Shown piece after piece: positions 38,907-50,931 of a DNA stretch of 64,000 bases. Source of the DNA: Chamaecrista fasciculata (Eukaryota; Streptophyta; Magnoliopsida; Fabales; Fabaceae); contig QANZ01045711.1 in the NCBI GenBank assembly GCA_003254925.1, positions 366,049 to 430,048 of the forward strand, written 5' to 3'. Every line of letters begins with the position of its first letter. Position 1 is the first letter of the stretch. The translations under genes and the position numbers were made by a program. The notes below the pieces were generated by a model. That model was not told the DNA's origin. It saw nothing but the letters and a program-made list of their open reading frames with translations, and ran no database searches.

Positions 38907-41528
38907 ACATGTCAGAAGGCTTTTAATCTTTTATACATCTGCTTGCCCACGCCACATCAGGTTTATCTGAATGTCCTTTGATTTTATTTTATGCTGCATA
39001 CCTGTATATATCAGTGTAATTATTATGAAGCCTATTATATACTGGCTTATATGTGTGGGTTGTAATAAATTAAAACTATAGCTAAGGTTTTTTTTAATGA
39101 TACCTTCGTTGTTGTAAGTGGGGAATTTCATTTAGTCATTAAGAAGCCTATGAAGGAAACCATACATTTAAGCAGAAACTTTAGCACATTCTGCGACAAG
39201 AACGCAAAGAGGGATGTGAGATACTGGCACGAAAATTTCTGGATGTTCTGTTCAGAAAACATGTTTGGCATCCCGATAATGTCAACATTTATTAACCAAG
39301 CAAGGACAGAAAGCTAATTTTTGTTCTTGGTTCGGGTACTTTATTAATGAGGAGTTGAGGACACAGTTAAATGATGAATTTGATTCCAGTTCGGACAAGT
39401 TTAAAGTCATGTTTTGGTGAAGAAGAATAAGAAGCAAAACTACAATCTAGTAATCTTTTCTCAAAAGTTATGTAATTTGTCTTCTTAACACTTACAAGAG
39501 ACCTTCAGCCACGTTTCATCTTTATCTCTTCCATAAAGCTTTGCTTCAACGCTAAGACTCTAAACTGATGACTGAGTTCAGTTCAGACTTCAGTGAAAAC
39601 AATTGGTGTATCTAGAACAAGGGAAACAATGGCAAAAAGAAAGATCACTAGAACATTCCCAAAAAAATTAGAAAATATTAATTCCTTAGTAGGAAAAAAG
39701 ATATCATTATCTACCTACAGCGATCTGCTTTATTGATTAGGTATTAAATTATTTTTTTTTGTCAAAATATAAACCCTAGTAATACTAAACATAATGCCAA
39801 AAAGAAAAATCAAATTTTATCCTCAGATCACTTTAATGTATCCACCACATTAATATAAAAATCATGTATTAGCAAAATGACCTTTCAATAATTAGTTGAG
39901 GAAGTATTCTTTACACACTGGGTTCTCTATAAATGTCAAATGATACTTATTTCTTCAATTATATTTCTAGTTTGTGATTTTCGTATAAGTTGTCTTTCCT
40001 TACTCCTACTGTACCAATATAACATCTTCATTTTTCCTCTATTTTATTTCCATTATTGATAGAAGTGGACCATAGGAATTAGGAAATTCAACATACAATT
40101 ATTAAATTCTGAACTCCCTCACAAAAAAAATAAAATATCAGTATGAGGATAATCAGTTGGTTACTGAACGTGTTTTACATTCATTATTTTAAAAGCAAAA
40201 AATGGAGATAATTACTAATCCATGATTGTATCAGTGCAAAGAGAATTCTTAATTACCACCAGAAAGTCAGATAAATATAGTTGAAATTTTCAGTTTTATA
40301 TCCCAGTTGTTATTTAGACTAGACTTTTTTTTTTTTGCCTGATATTTAGACTAGACTTAAATCTAACCTTTTTGTTTTTTTATTATAGTTAAAATTTTTA
40401 CTAAATATAATTTTGTTATTAATGGTATTTATTTTGTTTTCCTTCATATTTTCCCTATTTTAAGAAGTAGAGGTCCTAGAGGAGTCCCTTCAAGTAAGCT
40501 ATTAAAAATTGGATCTTTTTTTCTCACATTTCCGTTTTTTTTTTTTTTTTTTTTTTTNNNNNNNNNNNNNTTTTTTTTTTTTTTTTCTCTCTCTCAACTG
40601 CGTCCATCTACCTTACCCTGTGTCTTCAATCTTCATAATACATTATGATCGACGGTCGAAAACATTTGGAGAAACAGATCGCTATAAGATACCTAAATTC
40701 ACCAATCATAGCTTTCTTCTGCTTCATCATATCTCTTTCTTTCCTTGTCCATCGAGGATATGGATAAAGGGATTGTTATTTTCAAACTACTTGTATGTTA
40801 GAAAAAAAGATTTTGATTCGAGTTGGAGTTGCTCATGAATTCAACTGCGCAGGTCCGTTGAATTAACTGTGTTTCTGAGATTTTCTTGTTTTATTGAGCT
40901 GCTTTTCTCTGTGTCTATGTTTTGTATAATTTAGCTAGTTTCGGTGCGGGAAAACCAACGATTAAGGGCAGGGAATGAGATTAAATTTACATTTTTCTGT
41001 TGCTTCATTTGCCATCAAGCATTGGAAAACTAAGCTAACCCCACTTGGATTATGGGTGGCTTCGCCATTGCCCCTCTGGGTCGTTAAAACTTTCCTGGGT
41101 GCTTTTTTTTTCTTCTTAATTGATTTTTCTGTCGAGAGCTGTTTTGAGCAAATTATCTTAACATTAGGGCGCATCAATTCCGTCTTGCATTCTTGTTTAG
41201 CTGAAAGTAAACCTTGGCATTCTTGGTCATTAAAACTTCACGAGATATAATAAGTATCACACTTCACGTTTCTTCCTCATGTTTACTGTCACAACGAATT
41301 GCTTGAATAAACGCATTCAACTCCCAAAGTTGAAATACTGTACTGTATTTCTTTTTACTTTTTCTTATTTGATAAAAAACTGTCCAAATTTTCTCAAAAA
41401 AGCTTAGTTCTCCGTGTAATTATGTATCTGGTTTCTTCTTTCTTGTTAATTAATTAATACCTCTTTAAATTTTGGTGGTTACTGAATAGGGCGGTGCAAG
41501 TAGATCGCTTTGTGGATAAAGTGTTTAA
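38907..41528. other. intergenic region, includes assembly gap
   Basis: SOUL 3' flank, then AT-rich DNA with no convincing gene. Open frames at 40509-40838 and 40975-41250 show no domain. Long poly-T surrounds the N run at 40558-40570. Sequence from about 40590 is pyrimidine-rich and may include the promoter and 5' UTR (possibly with an intron) of the gene beginning at 41529. Confidence 0.4.
40558..40570. other. assembly gap (13 N) inside poly-T
   Basis: Thirteen N flanked on both sides by runs of T. The true length of the tract is unknown. Confidence 0.98.
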
Positions 41529-42012
41529 ATGGCTTTAATAGCCCTTCAGCCACAGGTACTAAAAGATAAAACTTTTACCTCTAATTTGGCTAGAAATCTC
41601 TCATTCCTAGACTTAATCTCCACTACTTTCAAGTTTTATGCCTCCTATGAATAAAATCGGGTGATCAGCAATATTATCTGTTATATGTTATAGCAGTGTC
41701 AGATAACTGGCTTACCATCTTCAATAGTGCTTAAAAATCTCTACAGATTATATTGCAAATCAAACAGCTAAGCTAACTTTTTATGGCAGTATGGTGCACT
41801 TAAAGTTTGGATTTAGTGCAATATATACATGCTGCATTAGTGATCTTTTCTGGTGGCAAGGATTGCATTGTTGCATCTAATTTACTTTTAACATCTAAAT
41901 GGAGTTGTCAGCAAAAGCCTATAGCCTCTATTCTCAGGCCATTTCCATGGTTTACCGTTATTTTTATGAAGCAACCTGATGACTGAAATTTTATTAGGAG
42001 ATAAGACTATGC

Positions 42013-42068
<56 letters not shown>

Positions 42069-44590
42069 CTAGGGGCTTTGCGTGCCCTAACGGGCACGCA
42101 AATATGTATGTAAAATAAATAAGGGACTAAATTGTTAACTTAGTAAAGAAAGAGAGACCAAGTAGTAAATTTTCTCTTTTTTTTAATTTCATAGACTATA
42201 GTTTTAAACATGGACGACCAGAAAGGGGTGGAGCCATATAATATAAGATATATCATCTCTACTCTTAAGTTCAATAAGCCTGTACCATTTTACTGCGTGT
42301 TCTGTGTTTATTATGTATCTTGAGTAACCTGTAGATTGACTTTAGCCTTTGAAAGTTTGTGTGTGATTGAATTCAGTCCTCAAGAGTTCAATCTTCAATT
42401 TAGTACTCTGAAGTGTTATTTTCTATTATGACTTTCTATACTTTAGATTTCAAATACATTGATATATGAACTTAACAGAATCTTTTATCTTGGGTCCAGG
42501 GCTCATGTGTGACATTTTCCTCAAAGCATGTGCTGGGGAGCAGAAGTTTGAAGTTGAAGCAGCAGTTGACAAAACATCACATAGTTGGAAGAACTGACTG
42601 GCATTATCTGTTGAAGCAGAACATTTTAAGGTGTAGATATTTATGTCCTTATGGTGAAAATTAAAGATGGTCTTCTTTATTTGGGGCTTCTAGAACTTCA
42701 ATATGTTAAGGACATGCTATGATATAGAGATGCCTTAGGAATAAGAGTTTACAGTATCATATCACAATACAACTCTACGGAACCTCAAATGATTAATTAT
42801 CAAAATATTTTTTAAGTAATAAATTGTTGTCCTCGAATAGTTTTCATCTCCATGTACATGGGAGGTTATGTTAAATTGCAAGAGCAAAACCATCTGGGGA
42901 GAGAAAAATATGTTCATTTAAACAATACCTGCATTAATGGTTTAATGGGGTGTCGTTGTATTTTGTTTCTTATACAGGAATTCGATATTTAATGCATGTT
43001 TCCATCACTGCTGCCCCCCCCCTCCCCCTCCTTCTCCCTTCCTTTGTTGCACGTCCTGTGGAGTTTTAAGCATACTGAAACATTGTGAATTGAATGCAAA
43101 CGTCATTTAAAGAATTTCTTGTTCCAGTATAGGGCTTCCTTGCATTTGTGGATCCAAGAGTGAATGCTCGAGAATTTCAGCCTTCAAAGGCAGTTCCCAT
43201 TATAACCAAAAGGGAGGCAGAGCTAATAGATTGAAAGTTCCCAAGACTTCTCTTAGAGTAGGAGAGAATGGGGAGGTCACATCAGAATCTCCAAAGGCCC
43301 AAAATGTTCCACTTTCTTATGCCTCTGAATCAAATGAAAGGCTTGCATCATCACCCGCTATTCATAAACTATTCAAAAAGTGGCTGACAATATTGCGCAC
43401 ACAACCATCGAGTCAAGAAGTAGAAGAAATTTTGGGAGAGCCACCTTTAGAGGTTTTACCAGAAACTCTTGATGAGACTCAAAATAAGGAAAGAAATAAA
43501 ATTTTGAAGACAGTGTGGACACATTTTCTGGCCCTGGACGCAACATTAAAGATTCCTTTATTGATATTGTAAGTATGTTTGTCTTTTTCCTTTTTGCATG
43601 TTATGCTATCTGCCTCTTTCAATATCACTTTTGGTCACTATACTGGGGATCTGGTAAAGAAGGATGTCCGTGCATGCATGACCGTGGAACATGCATGTTT
43701 TTGTTTGAGATCTTTGAATTTTTTGGCCCTCAACCAGTTATGTAATTCACATTTCCTTGGTGTCTTGGATTCCTTGGTTAAGGCAAACTTAAGGTTATCA
43801 GACCTGACTTCATGGAGCGGTGGGGTGCATAGAGACTTGCTTGGTTAAATTTTAAAATAATTCTTATATATACTTTTTTATAATAGCTTATTCAAGACAA
43901 TTAAGAAAATGCATTGCATTAGTGAAATTCTTAGATTCGTATATTCATGCTTTGAAATATGTGATGCTTTATGATATTAAATGGATATTAGTTTCCCTCT
44001 TCTATGGAGGTATTAAATCGGTAGAAGGTCACAGTTTTCAGACAGAAGTTGACATTACCTCACTTGCGAGACTAGAGTTTTGACTAATATAGTGCTTTTC
44101 ATCTTACCTTGCCTTGTAAATACATCAATATAACTGTTATCTTGTGTGTCTTTTAACACCATGTTTTATTTGCAGTGTTCCTTTCTACCTGGGTGTTAAT
44201 TGCAAATATGGCCCCAAAGTTTCAAAAGAATTAACTCCCTTGTGGGTTTTAGGGCCACTAATTGTGGCTCTCTATGTCGTCATAGTCCAGAAATTGTGGA
44301 TGCTCTATGCCTTCAGCTTCAACCAAACAATCAAACTAATTAAGAATTCACCTTCTTACTGCATCCTGGCCTACCACTACGTATTTCGTGGCCAGCTCAA
44401 AGAAGATGTCCGAGCTCTTATTTTGCAGCCTATATTGAGTATTAAAAATGTTGATTATAAAGAGCAAACGAGAAGAAAGTTGAAAGAATGGGAAGAATGG
44501 ATAGTGGAGAAGTACCTGGATTTTGTGGAATCAATATGGCCCTATTATTGTAGGATAATCAGGTTTCTTAAGAGGGCTAATCTCATTTAG
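41529..44590 (+). CDS. predicted plastid membrane-associated protein (EMB1273-like)
   Basis: Proposed exons 41529-41555, 42500-42630, 43128-43568, 44176-44590 keep one frame of 337 residues. The first about 90 residues are Ser/Lys/Arg-rich with few acids (FSSKHVLGSRSLKLKQQ), like a transit peptide. The middle is low-conservation and charged. The C-terminus looks conserved: VPFYLGVNCKYGPKVSKELT, a hydrophobic helix (LWVLGPLIVALYVVIVQKLW), KLIKNSPSYCILAYHYV, then KLKEWEEWIVEKYLDFVESI and WPYYCRIIRFLKRANLI-stop. I recall this ending from plant EMBRYO DEFECTIVE 1273-type proteins, a moderate-confidence match from memory; function unknown. The 9-codon first exon and exon 2/3 junction (AAG|GTGTAG to TTCCAG|TATAG) are the least certain; an alternative junction (T|GTAGAT to TATAG|GG) also keeps frame. 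Confidence 0.7.
42015..42069. repeat. (CT)n(TA)n microsatellite
   Basis: About 15 CT repeats followed by about 11 TA repeats, in intron 1 of the gene above. Confidence 0.9.
42077..42102. repeat. perfect 11-bp GC-rich hairpin
   Basis: TTTGCGTGCCC, loop TAAC, GGGCACGCAAA, placed eight bases after the TA repeat. Such a GC hairpin beside a TA-rich edge is seen near ends of some Helitron-like elements, but no partner end was found, so the class is open. Confidence 0.7.
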
Positions 44591-45498
44591 ATTTGAAAAT
44601 ATTTTTATGAGCTCAGTGTAGTTGTGGAGAAGGTATAAAGTGTTGAGAGGGAGAGATAATTTTCTGATAACTTTAGTTCAGAATTTTCAAAGGGAGTCGG
44701 CCAATCCCATTTTGTGTTGGGGTTGTATTTTGAGCAATTTAATGGTCGCATTCAATGAAGGTCCTGATTTCTGTAACCTTCATAACATCACATTTTTATC
44801 CTTAGATTCATTTGAACTTCTACTTATGATCTGAGGTCATATGTGAGTATGATTCCTTTCTATGATTGTTCATTACCATGGATTGTTCTCGTACACATTC
44901 CTTTCTCACTTTTCTTTTCGTTTACCCTAGCATGTTACTACATAGTATATACTTTTCGAGCTCCTTTGGTAGTTTATATATATATATATATNAATGTTAT
45001 GGGTTTTTCATGTCTATCCGTGTAACAGTCTAAGCGAGCATTAATATCATTGGAGCAACAAAAACGAAACAGTTGTGTCGTCCCAACAATGTCGACTTTA
45101 GAAATCGAAATGAGTCCTCTCACCTAAACAAACTATTACACAAATATTTGTTGGTTCATCACCTAATAATTCTATATTGATATTTTATTTGTTACTCTAT
45201 TTTAAAGTTTTAACTTCAACATGAAAATTTAATTTTAAACTGATGTGTGTGTATAAGATCTAAATCATTAGAGAAATCACTTTTTAAAAAAATAAAACAA
45301 ATTATTTACGATTAAATTAGCCACTACTAGACGATGCTATTTTCATTAGCTTAATTAATTGTTGTATTTTAGTGCAATATGAGTAGAGATGTTAAAATAG
45401 TAGAAATTTTATGATTTAATCTTATAACTCCTTAAAATTATAAATATTGAACTAAACAAATGATTGATTTACTGTAATTCAAGCCAATCCATCCCAAC
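44591..45498. other. intergenic region
   Basis: 3' flank of the preceding gene, a (TA)n tract with a single N at 44992, then AT-rich DNA without a gene. Confidence 0.4.
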
Positions 45499-45770
45499 TA
45501 GGGTGTTCGCGGGCTGGGTTGGGTTTAGGACGGGTTGGTTTGGGCTGAAATTTTTTGAGAGCGGGTTGGTTTGAGTTGGGTTTTGGGAAAAAAATATTTC
45601 AACCCAAACCAAACAGCAGCCAGTTGGGTTGGGCGGGCTGGCCCATTTCAATTTGCAAACAATTGTTTTTTCAAAATTATACTTGACTTTACAATTTTTT
45701 TATGTTTTAATTTTTTCATACTGAGTTTTGGGTTTTTTATTTAAATAATATAAAAAATAAAGTATTTAGA
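45499..45770 (+). mobile_element. hAT-like MITE, left end only (copy A)
   Basis: Starts AGGGTGTTCGCGGGCTGGG, with subterminal GGGTTGG/CCAACCC arrays and then AACCAAACAGCAGCCAGTTG. It matches 51350-51600 in the same orientation almost end to end, but the matching right end (GAACACCCT) is absent here, so this copy is truncated. Confidence 0.6.
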
Positions 45771-45852
45771 TTTTTATGACAAAAAAAACTATTTAGATAT
45801 ATAGGACACTCTGATGTGGTCCGAGTATTCCAATACACGTGGCCCAGTCCGC

Positions 45853-45890
45853 ACCAATCATGCGGTGCCACGTGACACCGCATGATTGGT
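45853..45890. promoter_or_regulatory. 15-bp perfect inverted repeat framing a G-box
   Basis: ACCAATCATGCGGTG and CACCGCATGATTGGT surround CCACGTGA, which holds the G-box CACGTG (45869-45874). It lies about 70 bases upstream of a TATA box, so it is a good candidate for a bZIP/bHLH-type control site of the element's PMD gene. Confidence 0.65.
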
Positions 45891-45957
45891 ACGGTTTAAA
45901 TATTTTTGACCGTTCCAAAAATATTAAATGTGGAAGATGGGGCTGCCTCATCCTCCA

Positions 45958-45966
45958 TATATATAA
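45958..45966 (+). promoter_or_regulatory. TATA box for PMD gene
   Basis: TATATATAA followed by ten G residues and then AG|GTAAGT (donor at 45983). The short first exon and two leader introns (45983-46397, 46447-47051) place transcription start just after this box. Confidence 0.5.
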
Positions 45967-46080
45967 GAGGGGGGGGGGATAGGTAAGTAAAAGTTTTGGT
46001 ATTGTTAATAATTTTTAGTTAATTATTTTTTTCGAAAATTATACTTTAAAAATAATTTAGGAGTTAAGTATATAATTTTA

Positions 46081-46900
46081 AATAATGTTGGTTGATATTT
46101 TAATGATGTTAGTTGATATTTTGATTTGTTAGTGTTTGTGATTGTTGTAGATAATTTGTTAGATAATGTATTAGTAAAATTACTTAAATTAAGTTATTTA
46201 ATTTAGTAGATATTGTTAACACTTTTTTCTAACATTATTTATTTTTAGTTAACTTTTAACAATTGTTTTTTGTAATATGAAATACTTGTAGATATTTTTT
46301 ATTTACAAAAAAATTATTTTCGAATTTATTTATATTAATTTCGATTTTTTTTTTAATTTTGTAACTAATGTGTCTAATTTTTTTTTTAATTATTTAGAAG
46401 ATAAGAAAGATCAACAAGGAGAAGAAGATAAAAGGAAGATCAAGAGGTAAGTAAATAATTTTTAAAATAAAGAGTACATTTTGTAAAATAATGTTGGTTG
46501 ATATTTTGATTTGTTGATGTTTGTGATTTTTGTAAATAATTTGATAGATAATGTATTAGACAATATTATTTATATTTAGATTAAAGAGATATATTGTTTT
46601 AGACCTTGTTAATAATTTTATGTGATGATTCTTTAGAAAAGTTATTATTAGATAATTTTTATTAGGTGGTTTTAAGAATTTTTATTATTTTAAATTGTTA
46701 AGAATGTTAGTTAATATAAATGGTTAGTAATATTAAACAATAGTAGGTATTTTTTAGATTATGTTGATATAATTGTTGTAGACATTGTTAATAATTTGGT
46801 TAGTTGATTCTTTATATAAGTTATTATTAGATAATTTTGTTGGATTAAGTTAACATTAGGTATTGTTTACATTAAGTTATTTAATTTAATAGATAGTTTG
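46081..46900. repeat. duplicated sequence within the two PMD leader introns
   Basis: 'AATAATGTTGGTTGATATTTT...GATAATGTATTAG' occurs at about 46081-46170 and again at about 46481-46560; 'GTTATTATTAGATAATTTT' recurs near 46638 and 46819. The leader therefore contains related intron units separated by the small exon 46398-46446 (purine-rich). Confidence 0.55.
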
Positions 46901-47056
46901 TGAAGAATTTTTGTTATTAAAAATGTTTAATAATATTATACAATGGATATAATTGTCTTAAATAATTGTTTTAGGCCATTGTTTATCTTGTGGATTTTTA
47001 AATTTTTAACCTCATAAGTGTTTATCTTATAGCTTCTAACCCAAACTGTAGGAACA

Positions 47057-48588
47057 ATGGAGAGGAGAGAACGTCAAGCACGTGTTGTTAACCTAGGTCC
47101 AGTTGACCCTTCTGTTCTCAGGCTGCAGACAAGACACGTATCGCAGAACATATGGAACGGAGACGTGCAGGACCGTAACCTAGAACCGCGCAGATGCACT
47201 TTTGAACACGTCAACAACGGTAACCAGCCACCAGCTCTCGTCCCTTATTTGATGCGAGCTGGATTCTACGGGGTCTCGCGCCTCATCCCATTCGAGTTTG
47301 AAAGTGATCTCCGCTTTATTGGAGCGATGGAGACCGAAGACACATACATTTCACATGTCTCATAGAGAGTGCACAATGACTCTACAAGATGTCTCCATTC
47401 TATTAGGACTCCCATGTGATGGTATGCCAGTTATTGGGAAAACCAAAGATAATTATAGGCAGTGGTGCATGGAACTCTTGGGGGTCACGCCCGGTGCAGG
47501 GGATATGACAGGACAGCAGGTAACCATGAAATGGTTAACTGACACATTCGGTCAGATTCCGCCGAATGCAACAGAAGAACAGCTGGCGCGGTGCACTCGA
47601 GCATATATATTACGTTTGATAGGTGCATGGTTGATATGTGATAAATCAGCCAAAGACGTATATCTCATGTACCTACCATTCTTACAAGACATCAACCGAA
47701 TTGGGGCGTATTGTTGGGGCGGGGCTGTATTGGCATTCTTGTTTTGGGAGATGTGTAATTGCACGAATGCCAGCCAAAAAGAGATTAGTGGATGCGTCTC
47801 GCTGTTATTAATGTGGGCTTGGGAGCGATTCCCCATAATAGCTCCGGAAATGAAGGACAATCTGGACCCGCTTCTGGCTCTGAACTGTCCACTACCACCT
47901 TTGGGACGTCGGTATGTGTTTAATTGTATATATATGGTATCCTTTCTATTATGCTTTTTAATTTTCAATCACAATACTTATGGTGATCCTCGTTTTGTAG
48001 GTGGGGTCGAGCACATAAAGAGGCTAAGCCACCAACGATGGTTTTACTTTTTTACCACCAATATTTTGATGCGTTGGATGATGCAGACGTATGTGTAACA
48101 ATATTAACTACGAACTTTCAAAATATTTCATTTTACAATCATACACTAACAATTTTTCTTTACAGTTCTTATGGATGGCATACAATCATTCTGAGGAGCT
48201 GATTCCCGAGTACTGCATGCGAAATCAAGTTATGTGGCGTTCCTCTTGTCCAATCATATGCATGCATATTATCGAGTGGCACCATCCTGATCGTGTCCTT
48301 CGGCAGTTTGGGATGAATCAGCAGCGTCCTGATCCTCCAATGGACTTGGACTATTACAATGTTCATGGGATAACTCTTAAAGGTCGAATCGATAATGAAT
48401 GGGAGGTTGAACATCGTTATTGGCTGAGTCAGTGGGATATAAGATACCAGACGGTCTCGGGATTACCTCTGCGAGATGAACCATTGCACAGGAATTCTGA
48501 ATACATGCAATGGTATAGAAGCGTCACACGACGGTGGATCGACCCACGGAGTGCATCATTGGGTTATGTGGTAAGAAAATCATCATGA
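47057..48588 (+). pseudogene. plant mobile domain (PMD, MAIN/MAIL-like) protein of a MULE
   Basis: Exons: 47057-47911, 48001-48088, 48166-48570. PMD hallmarks are present: VPYLMRAGFYGVSR, ALLERWRPKTHTFHM, ECTMTLQDVSILLGLP, GAYCWGGAVLAFLFWEM, LLLMWAWERFP, WMAYNHSEELIPEYC. The reading frame changes by one base near 47290-47300 (between RLIPFEF and KVISALLERW), so the gene is broken. After GLPLRDEP and WIDPRSASLGYV comes a good donor GTG|GTAAGA at 48571 but no following exon; reading through gives a stop at 48588. The real 3' end seems deleted. PMD proteins act in plant gene and transposon silencing when host-encoded; here the copy belongs to a transposon. Two 5' leader introns precede the ATG. 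Confidence 0.8.
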
Positions 48589-50931
48589 GTATTGTGATTG
48601 TAACCCTCCTCCACCTCGAACGAAAGATTTTCTGCATTGAATTCTACAACTCGCATTGAATTTACACGATTTAGGTGTCGTGTCATTGAATTCATAACCG
48701 TTTCAGAGAATCCCTTGCCAGAGTTCCTCTGAGCACCATATGTGAGGTAACGTTTGTTCCACCACCTATTGAACCGGTAGTATGAGCATTTGACGACACC
48801 GATTATAGGTAACTTTCGAAAGCACTTAAACACGTTGTTGATGCATTCAACCAAATTTGTCGTCATATGGGTGTTACGACGAACCTCGTCATATGATTGC
48901 ATCCACGTCTCCCTCGGAGGCAAGTAATTGTAGCATTCCTCGTGGGCCGACTGCAAGCCCCTCAACAAAGCATCCGCCTTTGACCGCCGCATTTTGTAAC
49001 CTGCATTCAAATTTCAAAATGTTAGTACATGATTTGCATAGTAATCATAATCATAAAGATATATTTAATTTAATATAACATACCTATGTCTTGGACAGCT
49101 TTCTTAAGCCACTTATTATCCTTCTTCCCGAACCTCGTCCTGACATTGCTGACAAGATGTCTAACACAAAACACATGGTGTGCAAGAGGAGGCTGCCATC
49201 CGCAAGCCGGGTCCTTCACAGCTTCAATGCACCTGCCACCCCTATCAGAAATGAGACACACTCCCTGCCTCGTGCCTACAACATGTCGACGCAATCTTGT
49301 CAGGAAAAACTTCCATGCCGCACATGTTTCACCCTCGATAATTGCAAACGCTAGTGGTACAATTTTCCTATCACCATCTTGAGAGCAGGCAATTAGCAAC
49401 GTCTGCTTGTATTTATCGTAAAGCCAAGTCCCGTCGACCTGGACTATCGGTTTCAGGTGAGGAAAAGCATCAATGCAGGGTCTAAAATCCCTGAACACAC
49501 GATGGAATTGGGCTGAAGTAGGATCAAATGGCAACGACTTCACATCAAATTCATAAATTGTTCCGGGCATTGCTCGAAAAGCGGCCTCAAGGAATATAGG
49601 AAGACGGGCGTATGACGACTCCCAGTCACCGAAGGCAATTTTCAGTGCTTTGTATTTTGCTCTCCATGCCTTATTATAAGAGACATGATATTTAAATTAA
49701 GAGTACATCACTTGTTGTATCTGTGGTCCGGAAGTCTTTGGGTGATCGCTAACCAGCCCTACAATGTGTGATGCGATGACATCTGAATCAAGTTTTCGAT
49801 GATCTTGCTTTTTATCATGTTCAGGACGCGGTACAACACAAGTGTGAGAATCTCCCAGCCTAGTGATTGTCAATGTCTAGTGTCTTTCAAAACAGCAGCC
49901 CTAATCCTCCACGGGCATTTATGAGGCGCTTTTAAATAGTGTGTGCATCTGTACTCTTCAGCTTTGGCACCCGATTTGAACACTGTGAAATCTCGGCCAG
50001 ACCTAATGGAAAACATTTTGACGGCTCGCTTGAATTCATTCTTTGTCGGAAACACCGTCCCAATACGTAAGTCTTGATCGGGATTCGTTCCATCAAAAGG
50101 CTCGGGATCGCTAGCCGCCCCGACGTTACTTTCATTATAAAAATTGAAAGCCATAGGCTGATGCTCTCGAGACCCGATAGGCTGGTCCTCTCGAGCCATG
50201 GCAGGCTGGTCCGCTCGAGATCGGGTAAGTCGGGCAGGAATGGCATCTGCTTCATCATCATCTGAATGGACAAAGTTCAAATTAAAGGTTGTGTTGGCCT
50301 CAAAATCATCAGAATTCACACAATCCTCAGCATATAACCCAAGCTCCGAGCCTTCCTCAGAAGGTTCACTTGAACGTAATGGAAAAGGATTGTAATCCGA
50401 ATCATCGGTATCACTATTGATTGTTTGGTGTGACGAGCTCGGGAGGTCAACCACTGATCGATAAACACTAGAAGATGCAAAATTCCCAACTAGATCCATA
50501 CTACATCCAGCTATGTTATCCATTATAGGAACCATCTCAGTGTTCAAATCAATTGAAGTTTGCGTCATATTGGTGTTCAAATCAATTGACGTTTCTGTAA
50601 CATCCACATACAACTCAAGTGACGGGAGTTGAAGAGCGAACACGCTGTGTAAATCCAACATTGCCTCCATATCATCCTCACCCTCTACGTAGAAAATTCT
50701 GTACTTAACTGATGAATTAAGTACACATTCTGGTTGTCTATACACAACCGAAGTGATGTGTTCATGAGGAGAAAGACGAAGCTTCTCTCTGATCACTCCC
50801 TTCAATCTTTCAAACGTAATACTGGGAGGCAACAAAATGAGTTTTGGCTGTTCACATTGAAAATAATACTCATTCTCACCGGTATAAATTGTTCCACGAC
50901 TATAGAGTGTAGCTCTAAGTCTTGTTGACAT
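48564..50931 (-). pseudogene. MuDR-type (MULE) transposase, frameshifted and 3'-truncated
   Basis: Exon 1 runs 49084-50931 and exon 2 48564-49000 (ACATAG|GTATGT to TGCAG|GT). The N-terminal region (KLILLPPSITFERLKGVIREK) and an acidic linker are followed by a MuDR zinc-binding domain (FAVKMFSIRSGRDF-like, EYRCTH...KCPWRIRA), then the DDE transposase core: VDGTWLYDKYKQTLLIA, ISDRGGRCIEAV, HHVFCVRHLVSN, and TTNLVECINNVFK with a candidate acidic residue. Lesions: a one-base loss near 49870-49880 shifts the frame after LKDTRH, and TAA at 49697-49699 interrupts it before HVSYNKAWRAKY. The SWIM zinc finger that normally follows FEVEE is missing; the frame ends instead at 48564, overlapping the PMD 3' end tail to tail by 25 bases. 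Confidence 0.85.

Noticed and set aside
47552..47968. 138-codon minus-strand frame
   Set aside because: Antisense shadow of the PMD exon, without recognisable domains.
47057..48588. PMD gene as a host MAIN/MAIL1 gene
   Set aside because: It is frameshifted, lacks its 3' end and lies tail to tail with a transposase, so it is a transposon gene.
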